64,000 bases of DNA from NCBI GenBank assembly GCA_003255065.1, contig QAOA01001442.1, positions 245,463 to 309,462 of the forward strand, in the 5' to 3' direction. The DNA comes from Cercis canadensis (taxonomy: Eukaryota > Streptophyta > Magnoliopsida > Fabales > Fabaceae). The notes under the pieces are model-generated. The model searched no databases. It saw only the letters and a list, made by a program, of their open reading frames with translations, and was not told the DNA's origin. Every line of letters begins with the position of its first letter. Within the stretch, counting starts at the first letter, position 1. Shown here in pieces: positions 40,097-51,400 of the stretch. The position numbers and the translations under genes were made by a program.

Positions 40097-40640
40097 CTGG
40101 TTTGCTGCCATAGGTCTTAAATGGAAAATTGGTTTTACTGCATATTTTTTGGTTTACTCTTCAATTCTGGTGCACATTTTGTAAATCTGGTTTCATTTTG
40201 CAATTCTGGGCAATCTGGTTTCATATTGTTCAGTTCTGGTTTAATCATACTGGGCAATCTGGTTTGCTGCCATAGGTCTTAAATGGTGATTGATTTCTAG
40301 TTTGCATGTTCAATTCTGGTTTGCCTGTTGGATTATGGTTTAAGTGCACATTTTCTGGTTTACTCTTCAATTCTGGTGCACATTTTGTAAATCTAGTTTC
40401 ATTTTGCAATTCTGGGATGCTATTACAATCAGGTTTCATATTGTTCAGTTCCGGTTTAATCATACAATAATCTGGTTTGCTGCCATAGGTCTTAAATGGT
40501 GATTGATTTCTGGTTTGCATGTTCAATTCTGGTTTGCCTGTTGGATTATGGTTTTATTGCACATTTTCTGGTATACTCTTCAATTCTGGTGCACATGATG
40601 TGCATCTGGTTTCATATTGCACATGATACTCTTCAATCTG
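40097..40640. repeat. Imperfect tandem repeats between the two MULE genes
   Basis: The phrase CTGGTTTGCTGCCATAGG recurs at about 40097, 40259 and 40472, giving periods of about 162 and 213 bp. Within each unit TTCTGGTTTG-like words recur many times. The open frame at 40245-40526 on the minus strand is a by-product of the repeat. The region lies where the convergent transcripts would end. A role in termination or in double-stranded RNA is possible but unproven. Confidence 0.7.
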
Positions 40641-40949
40641 GTTTCACTTTGAAATTATGATTTCTTATCATGTTCTGCCTCACTTGCTATGTCACCTGCT
40701 TCTGACTTAGGAATGGTGTCTTCTGAATTTAAATTCCTTATATCATAGACCAGCCACTGATCAGGAGCAAATAAATAACACATTACAGGAGCAAATACAT
40801 AACATATTTCGTGGCCACCAAATTGCACCAGCAAATTCATTTTCAGATCAATTTATTTTCATAGCCTGGGTACATAATAATGTCATGAAATAAAGACATT
40901 TCAAATAAAACTCATATTACAACAGCAAATGTGAAACACACCACCTATG

Positions 40950-41297
40950 TTACATCAACCTTTTTATCATTAATCCAAAGCCTATAATCCATGTCATTAC
41001 AAGCATCAATCGCAACTTCTTTACATTGCGTTTTTGCAGTTTCAGCTCCTCTGTAAGTTCCCTGTTCTTCTTCACTAAAGAATTCATAACCTTTTCCTCT
41101 CTCTTACTCAAAGGAGGATCATACCAGCAGAAGTAATTACAATAATTATCTGACCCATATCTACTACACCCAAAAAATCTCCTGCCTGGGTTCTTTTCAG
41201 TCCAAGAACTTCGCATGCGGCATGGAAGACCACAATGGCACCACTGGATGTCTTCACCACAAATTCCAGATGTCTCTCCAACACTGCCGGAAGACAT
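40950..41297 (-). CDS. GRF-type zinc-finger protein carried by the MULE (115 aa)
   Basis: A single-exon ORF from the ATG at 41297, starting MSSGSVGETSGICGEDIQW. Residues ~20-62 form a GRF zinc finger (CHCGLPC, then NPGRRFFGC, then CNYFCWYDP), a motif that binds single-stranded nucleic acid in other proteins. Residues ~64-95 look like a coiled coil (EEKVMNSLVKKNRELTEEL) and ~97-110 are hydrophobic (LMLVMTWIIGFGLM), possibly a membrane tail. Short plant proteins of this shape (At4g04775-like) are common and unexplained. The gene starts 78 bp inside the right TIR and converges on the transposase, the place mudrB holds in maize MuDR, although I see no mudrB similarity. The frame is intact while the transposase is not. 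Whether it helps transposition or is a captured host gene is unknown. Confidence 0.75.
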   Translation of the reverse strand: MSSGSVGETSGICGEDIQWCHCGLPCRMRSSWTEKNPGRRFFGCSRYGSDNYCNYFCWYDPPLSKREEKVMNSLVKKNRELTEELKLQKRNVKKLRLMLVMTWIIGFGLMIKRLM

Positions 41298-41374
41298 TAA
41301 TCACTTCGACCCAGAGTTCCAAATCTTCAGCAGATTTAAAACCCACAAGGTTCGGGGTTTAATTCCTTCTTCTA

Positions 41375-41710
41375 TCTCTCGAAAAAATGTCTCCTCCAAG
41401 TCTCTCTCTAGGGATTTCTCTGAAAATCCCCAAATCAGAAGGCAAATCGGGGAGAGAGAATGATTTCAGTGTTTAATTGACCACGTGCCTCTCACGTGTG
41501 CGATTAATCTGAGTTTTAACGGGGATTAGCCATTTAAGCATTTCACGTGCCAAGCACGTGACACTTTCCGTCTATTTATGGACGCCCGTTTGGGGCTTGG
41601 GAGTAAAACGCACATTTTCGTAGTTTAATGAAGTCTTTCCTACGTTTTTGAAGGATGGGGGGTAAAGTGCAATTGGAGCATAGTTGAAAGAAGTTTTTTA
41701 GACTTTTCCC
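41375..41710 (-). repeat. MULE right terminal inverted repeat (336 bp)
   Basis: Reverse complement of 35719-36054 with about five transitions. Its inner edge is near 41375, 78 bp upstream of the GRF ORF start. Confidence 0.93.
41482..41560. promoter_or_regulatory. Cluster of four CACGTG (G-box) cores in the right TIR
   Basis: CACGTG at 41482, 41493, 41544 and 41555, the mirror image of the left cluster with the same 11/51/11 spacing. Both TIRs keep all four cores without mismatch. Confidence 0.6.
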
Positions 41711-41719
41711 AAAAGTTAA
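41711..41719. repeat. Target-site duplication, right of the MULE
   Basis: AAAAGTTAA directly follows the right terminus and differs by one base from AAAATTTAA at 35710-35718. Confidence 0.8.
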
Positions 41720-42452
41720 GTATGTCCACTTTCAAATATGTGTGATCTAATTAGTAATAGTAAGGGTATGTTTGGTAGAAAAGATAAAAAGTGTAATATT
41801 TAAATGAATAAGTTTTATTTTTATTTTGTATATTTAGTTACAATGAACAAAAAATAATCATTATTATTCCTTATGTGAATAGATAAATATTTATACTCTT
41901 AATAACTTCCTTAATTATTATTTTATTAAATTGTATTCCCTTACTCATACCTAGCACACCCTAAAAATAATACCATTATTCTTATCTCTATTTATATTCG
42001 ATTTTGTCTTTATTGTAGAACAACGGAGCAAGAAGTACGCACCCTTGGACTTGGTAGCTATTTCAAAATAATTGTCAAGTAAGCATTTGGTTCTTGGTGG
42101 CTATTTCCAGAAAGAAATAACTTGCTCTGGGATTACAATTTTGATGTTAGGCAGCGCTACAGAATTCTCCTTCGAATTCAAAAAATAAAAAATTACAATA
42201 ATAACTATGCATACAATAAATCATTTCAAGCTTTACAAAAAGGGGAACGAGTAATCATTTCTCAGAATTGGGTCAATTTCTACCTCTTCTGCTGCGAATC
42301 CTATCACTGCTCTTGTATAATTTACAATGACAGCCAATGACCATAAGCATATGGATCTCATTTGATGCATCTTTGTAGCTGCTTGTATTTAATCTTAACC
42401 AATGCATTATAAATGAATGGCTGTATTATTGGATCTACACTGTAAAATTTAA
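41720..42452. other. ATAD5-like 3' region and flanking DNA
   Basis: Bases just below 42453 should be the 3' UTR of the minus-strand ATPase gene. The rest is AT-rich with no supported gene. The MULE therefore inserted less than 1 kb from this gene's 3' end. Confidence 0.5.
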
Positions 42453-45400
42453 TCACGTAAAGTTGCTTTCCACGTTAGAAACAGTATATTGTGAAGGAAA
42501 TTTTCGGTACAAGTCAACCTCAGACAGCAGAGATATATCTTCAGGAGACAATGTCATTCTACCACTGCTCAAGTAATGTTGAGCACCCCGCACCCTGCAT
42601 TGGAAGATCACCCAATGAGCAATTATTCAAGGGATACCTGGTAAAATTTCCAATCAGTGTAAAGGCTGAGAAAAACTGAATTTGCTTTGCGAACATATAC
42701 CTTCGCCTTCTTGTCTTCGCAGGACCTCGTGATAAGCGGAAAGCTTCTGACCTTGAAATTTGGCGCAATGAGGATAGATATTCAGAGAATGCAATGCCTT
42801 TCAATGCCAACGATAATCTGGCTGGTACTATGGACTGGATCACATTGAACAAAGTCTTGATTTCACTGTTGCAGGTCCCCAAAAGTAAGATTGACATTTT
42901 TTTAATAAATGAAGAAATGATATTAAGAGAATAAAAGGAGGAGCACAAAGAAAGAGAAGAATAAGATAGCCTCCCGAAAAGAAACAGAAACATAACAGAA
43001 AAACTAATAAAACATAAATGCAAAAGGGTTGTCCACTCTCTGCATATCTGAAAGAGACGCATTTAAAGAGGCCCTGGGCAAAACACCAAAGGGAAGCCAT
43101 ATGAACAATCTTATCCCATAACAACTGAAACGACAATGAAAGATATTTAAAAGATACGAGCATTTTGCTCCAACCAAGTGCACCAAAGGACAGAGCAAAT
43201 TCTGTACTGCCAGAAGATTCTAGTCTCCTTATTCCCACAAGACATTAGGACATGCCCAAAAAATTTTAAATATGAAAAATATTACCAGAAATAGTCTGTC
43301 TGGAAGGTGATTCATTGAGAATGAGATAGTAGAAAGTTCTTCAAGCTTATTCATTAAGGTGATTCATTCAGTTCTAATTACTATATATTTTGCTCATAAC
43401 AACAGTTGCCAATTCTTGTATTTTTTTCCTATTTACTTTTTTCTTGAAAAAGGAAATGAAGAGAAAACATTAGCAATATATTTACAACTACACAATTAGG
43501 CGTAGCCTAGTGGTGAGGGGTTTGAGTTGTTTGGCGGAGGTCTTGGGTTTAAACCTCCATGTAACCCAAAAACACAATGTAATTAAAACTGAATGTTGGC
43601 AGACTACATAGTAGTAGCAATAAAACAACAATAATATCAGAAAGTAACAACAAAAAATATATATTTTTTTTGGTGTGGGGGGNGGGGGGGGGGGGGGGGG
43701 GGGGGGTCGCCACCCCACCATTGTCTTTGTCAGTGTCATGGAACCATGTGCAGTAACTATAACATGAGTTCCAAGGCAAATACCTTATTGGCATATTATT
43801 TCTTGGCTTGTTCACCTCTGATCCCTTTCCAGCATAGAAGCTGGTACTTTTTTCCAGGTCCTGTCTGGATAATTTCCCCAATGCCATAAAATTAGTTGTG
43901 GAAGCCAACATCTCTGAAGTTAAATCCACCCTGTTCTCATAACCCAACTGTGATCCCACATCAGTTATGTGTTTGGCATAAAAACAAAATCCATGTACGG
44001 CAACAGCGGACATCATCATTTGCTCATCATACCAACTCAATGTAGCTTCATCAGAAAGGAACACTGGAGGTTCTAAAATATCCTGCACATTCATTATTAT
44101 CAAGATGGAGTACTAGTATAATACAGGAAGGAAAACTTTAAATATATCACTGCAGCTATTAGAAAGCACTCACACATTGTTTTTGTTGGTGATTATGAAA
44201 CAGCAGGTCAGCTTCTGACATTAGATTGCTCATTCCATAAGCAAGTTTAGTGACTTGAAAAGCAACTGGCTGTTCTGAAGTGGCATACTGTCTTAAATCT
44301 GTACAACAATCACGAAGTTTTCTCCACAACTTTTGTACCATATCTGTCTCCATTGATGGACTGGACTCAACAAAGTTTGACTTTAGTTTGAAATCCACTC
44401 GACTGCATTCATCCATCACGTTATACACAGGTTTGGTTTCCACATTTTCATCTGGAAAATCTTGCATAGCCTCTCTTTGAGAAGAATCAGGAATTTCAGT
44501 ATCCACCAACAAACCTGGATTTTGTGGTAATTCGGTTAAGGGTTCACAAACATTGAAAGTGAATGGTATCAACTCATTGTTCACGGAAACTTCTAAAGAA
44601 CCAGCAACATGGCCAGAGGACACTGCTCCAAACATTGTCTCTATTCCATTATTAATAACAGTCTCGGGAACAAATGATGACTCTGGAACACAGGATATAT
44701 CAAATGATTTACATGTTTCATTTAAGCATGTGTCAACAGCTGTTTCTAAATATTTACAGGGTTCCTCCTCTGAATCCTCCAATCCAGAACAAACCAGCTT
44801 GTGAAACAATGGGGAGTAGTTTTGGTTCTGTGGAAACTCAGAGAAACATCCATTGTTGTCCTGAGGGGACACCTCCTTGTTAGTGTCATTGCATATGTCT
44901 TGACAATTTCCATTATTTAAAGCCTCATCCTCAGAATCAGAGGACATCACTACTAGTTTTCTTTTAACCTTTCGCTGAGAGGATGCAACTGGGTTTCCAA
45001 AAGAATTGGAAAATTCAGAATCAGCATTAAATTGACGTTCAAATTCACTACAGTCTATAACAGATCCATTCCTCTTAAGCATTTCCACCTTCTTGGCCAC
45101 TATATAATCAGTACCCATATGCTGTGCATCTAAATCATCTTGCCTATCACTTATGTCAATCTCTTCCTCAACTAATCCCTGCAAGCTTGAATTTTCTTCC
45201 ATTGTGGTTACTGACTTGGCAACTTCCTTGTCAATTAGTTCAGATAACTGAGATGGAAATTCCCAGGGTATTATCTTTGCCAGTATTTGATGTCCAGCCT
45301 CAAGATCAAATGGAAGTGAGCCATACACTGTCTGGTCTTTCCTGTCTGAACAGCAGAAGAAAAAATCATAAGTGTTATACAAGTCATTACAATGACAATA

Positions 45401-48400
45401 AGTTAAATGAGGATTGTGAATATTAGTATAATATTAATTCCCTCAACAGGTATATTAACAAATAACAAAATAAGTTATTAGAGATGTTGGTTCCTGGAAG
45501 CATCTTCCAACAGAAACCTTTCCTCAAAAATGAAGTCATGACTCATAATTATGTAAAAACCAAAAACCTCCCTTTCCCAACAAACACAAAATGATAGAGC
45601 TAGACCCCAAAAGAAGAAAAGAGAGATCACCAAAGGAAAAAGAATAACTTTATTATGGCAGTCTCAAGGAAGACAAATCCTATATCTGTTTCGACAAATA
45701 AATAACTGTGCAACTAATGTTGGTTTTCCAGTTGTCACACTATTGACAGTAGTACAAATGCAAGACTTAACCTAACTTATCCTCAAATGTGGCTATTCCC
45801 ACCTTCTAAAATNCCCAAAAGAAGAAAAGAGAGATCACCAAAGGAAAAAGACTAACTTTATTATGGCAGTCTCAAGGAAGACAAATCCTATATCTGTTTC
45901 GACAAATAAATAACTGTGCAACTAATGTTGGTTTTCCAGTTGTCATGCTATTGACAGTAGTACAAATGCAAGACTTAACCTAGCTTATCCTCAAATGTGG
46001 CTATTCCCACCTTCTAAAATTTGTCTCCACTTTCAATAAATGTTTCAAAAAGTAAAAAATAAAAGTTCAACTAATATTAGTTTTTCAGTTGACATGCTAT
46101 TGACACTGGTACGAATGCAAGACTTAACCCATCTTATCCTCAAATGTGGCTATACCTACATTTTAAATCTTTTCTTCACTGTCAATAAATGCATGCAATA
46201 AAATATCTTCTTTGCAGTGTACATGCTACATACTATTAATACTGTTAATTAACAAAAACAGGAGTTAATTGTATAAAAGTTTTCAAAGCACATGGTGATG
46301 AATTAAATTTTGAACGCTCATGGTTTTCTTATGATATAACAATAGATAGTAATAAAATAAATATCCCCTTGTCCAGAAAACATATGTTGTGTGATACACC
46401 TTTTCTAAATCTTTCACTGTGAAACCAGAACTGGAGATGCATAATGGTTTTACGAATATCCCGATCACAAGACTGTATGAACTTTTCCAGTAAAAGAGGA
46501 TGAACATTGACTCTTTCCGTGACACAAATCTGCAGGTCAACCATAGAATATATTAATATAAAGTAAGATTTTCAGTTTTTTTCTTTACTTTTGGAGGAAG
46601 ATGGGGAGGGTAATCCTCAAGCACATACCATGTACAAATGGCAAAGCAACTCCTTTGGTGATGGCAATGAGAAACAAACATGTAGTCTATCCAAATTATC
46701 TGGCAGGAGAGGATTATTACCTAATTTATAACAATGACGACTTCATTAAAAATGAAAACGTTGATAAATGCTATATGTTGAGCAAGAATGTGTCACTGTA
46801 ACAAGTCAGATTACCATTGCTGGTCAATATAATTGGCCCCTTTGCTGTTTCAGCAATCTGTTGTATAGCAGCAATACATCCACGATCTTCAGGAAAAAGA
46901 ATGTCCACATCCTCAACTAGAATTAAAGTTTGAACTCTATCACATGGAAATGCATTTTTTTTGCCAGTTAACTTATGTGTTCCACCAGGGCTATGAGCTT
47001 CATCATCAGATACGGGAATGATTTCAATTACCCTATCATTCAAGTCGTCAGCTGTTTTGCCACTAGGCGAAGCTGAGGCTGGAGGTAATTTTGCAATTTT
47101 CTTATGTGAATCCACAGTATGCTCCAATAACCTAAGAGATATATCATAGGATATTTGTCACAAGAAAGCTTGACAGAAAGGCTCCTCACCGAGTATCTTG
47201 GTTCTACTAAAAATAATTAAACTGAATGAAGCTCACCATGTATCAGTTCCATGCTGTATGTTTCCTTATACCAAAACCATGTTAATGTTTAGCTCATGCT
47301 TGTTTTGATATTGCATACTTGATTATTATCCTGATTATCTGAAATATGGTTCTCTCTCTTCTGTTGGATAATAGCTCTCTGAGAGTTTGTAAACTTACTG
47401 AATGGTTCAAATCATCAAATGCTTCAAAAACACAATGCCTTTTGTCATCTATCACAGTACTTTTTAGTCCACACCGTTTCTACAACAGAATCTACAATCT
47501 CATGTTCAATGAACTACTGATTTCATGGGAAAGATGAAATGCATTTCCTCAAACAGAAGGAACACCGAATAAGCCAACAAGATACTGCAGGAATGTCAAA
47601 GCATGCATGCATGGAAAGTATAGTCAGATAAAATTACACAGCCCAGAAGATTTGCATCAAGGAAGTTATGAGCAAGTATCAACAAAATTAATTGGCAAAC
47701 CTTTTGAATCCATGTGATCCAAGAGTATCTCCAAAATACTGCTTGACAGCAATCCCATTTCTACAGTCTGATGCATTGAGCTGGTAAGACAACACAAGTC
47801 ATAAACTTTGTGTATTTTCAGATATATGGAAGCAAAGAAAGAGAAAGTATTAAGAGTTAGTAGAACAAAAGCTGCTGATAGAAGTGTGGATATATACCCT
47901 ATGTCTGTTTCTCAAAAATGACCTATTTAAGATTAGACCAGTTAAAATGGACAGTTTAAGTAAAAAAAATTCACCATTAACATCATACAATCTTTCAAAC
48001 TATCATTCTTCATACCAGGAATGCAACAGCAAGTTTAACCTCAATATACAGAAAGGATCGCAAACTAAATGATACATTAGAATACTTCCCAATCTGGTTA
48101 AGTAATTACTAGGCTTGATCTTCAGTGATGCTTTTCAAAAATTGAAGGTAGCAATTCACAAGATGCATGAGATCAATCAAGATTATCATTACAGTGGTTG
48201 AGGTGGACCAGTCAAAATATAAATAGCCAAAATTATATTGATAAATAAAGCTTGATACCTCTAAAACCTCAAACCCTTGCTCTTGCGCACAAGCATAGAC
48301 AGCTGCAGACTTGCCACTCTGAAATATTATAGACTTATGCTTTAGCCATCAATATGAACTAGGAGTGTTTACAATGAACAAAATAAAGAATCCAGAAACA

Positions 48401-51400
48401 CATAAATAATGGTAATGCTCTGTAATTGTATTAGCATATCCAGCCAAGAAACTGTTAGAAGGCACAAAAACGAAAGTTCAGCTTTTAATTTTTATTGATA
48501 GAAGAGAAAGTCTACGGTAACTTTTATTGAAAACAACTATGTACCGTGGAATTTCGTATAATACATGACAAGTATCAAAACAGAGGGACAACCATTCTTT
48601 ACTATAATATGAAACTACTTTAAAGAGGAAATCAATATAGTTAAAAAGAGGGAATCAATAATTCAAACAAAATAAAAAATTGAGGTTATGACCCAAATGA
48701 TTTTTAAACAGGAAAAGTGTAGGTAATAACCCAAACACTATTAAGAGAAATAATATAGATGCATAGTCATGAAATTTGCAGCATAGGAATTCTATATGCT
48801 AAAGCAAAAGGGCCATGAAATCTCTTAGAAGTCATCTCTGACATGATTTTTTAATTGAGGGCATAAGCGTGTCTGAACATTTATCTAATTACTAGTGAGC
48901 TTTTATGAGCTTTAGGTCACCCGGAATGAAACATTAGCCAGTCCTTAATTTATTAAGAAACAAAGTCATTTTCATTCTGCAGATCATTTTGGTAAACTAG
49001 AAATATTATTTCTATGTTAGACAAGTTTTTTAGGCCTTATTTTTTATCAATCAAATAGTTTGAGATTCACATATCCATGCATTTATTATTTGTCACTCCT
49101 TCATATTATCTTCCATACTCTACTTTCCTTCTGTTTTACCTTGCACAGAAAGCTCCGTTTGAACAGTTCTGAAAATTCTAGTACTTTTACTGAAACTTCT
49201 TCACCCAAATTTTCACACCATTATGCATACATGATGAATCTGGGAGCATATTCATGTAAAGAAAGCATGTGCCACAGTTTTAACAAAGTGGGGTTTCACT
49301 CACCCCAATTGGTCCTGTAATTAAAAGAACATTCTGCAGAGAGTCCTCCTCATTCAGATATTCTGAATCATAGTCACTATGAGAACAGTTATAATCATCG
49401 TCATCATATTGCAAGTTACTTCTATCCCTGTTAAAGGAATCTCTCCTGCTCTGATAACGTCTTTCATGCCAAAGATGTAGCCAGTCACTCAAGATATGCA
49501 CAGATTCATCATTACCACATACCTACAAAACCATGCCACAAGAAAAACAAGAATTTAGGACTGCATAAATTTAAACCTGTAACTTCAATAAAAAGGAAAA
49601 AGTAAATTTGAATGTTTAACCTCAATGGCCTTTGTTGGCTTGTATTTGTCTATCCACAAGCTGCCCTCAGCCTTATCTTCATGAATATGGTAGTATGACC
49701 TCAAACTGCAATGCAGAATACAAGGAAAAGACCTCACTATCAGGAAATAGATTCCCTAGACAAGCCTGATGCATATTGAAGTCATAACTGTCCCAGATGC
49801 TGCATATAACAACCAACAGAAACGCAACCAATTTTTCTTTAATGATTAAAAATTTCATTCCTGAACAGCCAAGGGAACCCTAGTCTGCTTGGACCATACT
49901 TAAGGAACCCTGTAGGCTTGGAGAGAGAGACAGAGAGACAGAGGGTGGAACAAGGCAGCAAAAATACCATAAATCCACCCCCTAAAACATTGCAACATTT
50001 CTTCATTTATTTACTCCTATATTCTATTTTTTCCTCCTTTCCAGAAATTTCATAGAAGAACTGTTTTTCTTTCTGAGTTGTTTCCTGCATTTTGCCACAT
50101 ATGACATGCCAGGCAGTTATGAAAGGTCATATCGTCTTTTGGCTTATATGTTGCTGAAGATAACCAACTTCAACAAAAGGTTCTTAGCAGCATTTCAAAT
50201 ATAAAGGGAAGAGAAAGATATAAATATGAAATCATAAGAAAAAGAAATAATTAAATATGATAAAAAACAATCATATGTTATTGCCATGAAGATATTGGGT
50301 GTAAATCAAGCACATGTTAACCTTTCTTGAAGAAATCTACTCTGGGGCTCAGTATCTGACTTTCTGACAATATCAGCTTGCACAGAAAAAATATCAACTT
50401 CATCCATTTCCAGAACCTGACAATAATGTTTGCCACCGGTCATAAAATATATATCATTAACACAGTGATAGTATACTGCTAAAGTCTAAACAAGTTTCTA
50501 CTGATCATCTACAAGTATGCAAACCATATATAGCTTTCTACGTTCTTTTCTCTTTTTTCTTTTTGGAGGGGGTGTTACTCTGTCTAGACAAAATGCATTT
50601 ATCTAGAGATGCAATAAAATACATACCACTTTGGCATTTTGAGGAATTGAAGGACATGGGCGATTCAAAGTACTAGGAAACTGATCAAAATTTAATGATT
50701 GAACAGAATCCTTAGATAGATATGAAACTGCACTTTCCGGACCACAATTTGAATTGGTGGACTCCTCCAAAAATGTCCAGCTTCTCCAGTCAAGGGATGT
50801 TGCATCATCCTGCATGAAAGAATTTTACATATTCACTCAAACAAGAAGAGATTACAGGAGTTAAAACGCAACATGAATATTACCCACCTTTCATCGTAAT
50901 AGAGTAATAAAAAAGATTAGACAAAAGTAAGATACCTGAGTATTTTCAAATACATGAATAGGACCGCAGGTAATTCTTCCATCCTTCCTCTCAGCTATGC
51001 ATAAACTACGCTGTGATTCAGCAGGATCCTGAATTTTCTTCCCCACCTTCCAAGATGAAAAAAATGGGTGTGTTTGGCGTCCCGCAAACATCCTTGAATT
51101 TTCCTTATTAAAACATAATAGGAAAGTGTGTCAAAGAACGTTGCAACACACTCATGCTTAAGTAGCAATGAAACCAAAGTCATGGTCATAGTTAAAGTTA
51201 GAGGCTTATGTTTTCACTTGTGTATTGGGTCATATTGATAACATGCCCAAAACTTAACTGTAAAGTTGCTACTTTACATAACTAGTATATAATCCCTCAA
51301 ACGAAAAGGAAAACAAAATAAGCACGCCACTGATGAATTGACAATAGAAATAGATGTATTAATCAAGCTTCAAATCCGCAGGCTACCCAGGAAAAAACCT

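Larger units (their letters stand above)
35719..41710 (+). mobile_element. MuDR-like Mutator element (MULE) with long TIRs and two convergent genes
   Basis: A 5992-bp element bounded by 336-bp inverted repeats starting GGGAAAAGTCTAAAAAAC and by a 9-bp target duplication with one mismatch. Inside lie a mudrA-like transposase gene (36589-39660, plus), a repeat-rich spacer (40097-40640) and a GRF zinc-finger ORF (40950-41297, minus) reading toward the transposase. The TIRs agree at about 331 of 336 positions and all five differences are C/T transitions, so insertion was fairly recent. The transposase is nonetheless broken, so this copy is probably non-autonomous. Both genes start just inside a TIR, which presumably supplies their promoters. 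Confidence 0.93.

Noticed and set aside
40245-40526. 93-codon minus-strand ORF inside the MULE
   Set aside because: It merely translates the tandem repeats; the same peptide phrase recurs with the DNA repeat.
40097-40640. CRISPR-like regular repeat array
   Set aside because: Periods are irregular and units imperfect, and this is a plant nuclear transposon.
43497-43570. Possible tRNA gene
   Set aside because: Only the Pol III boxes fit; I could not draw acceptor and anticodon stems, and the A-rich continuation fits a SINE.
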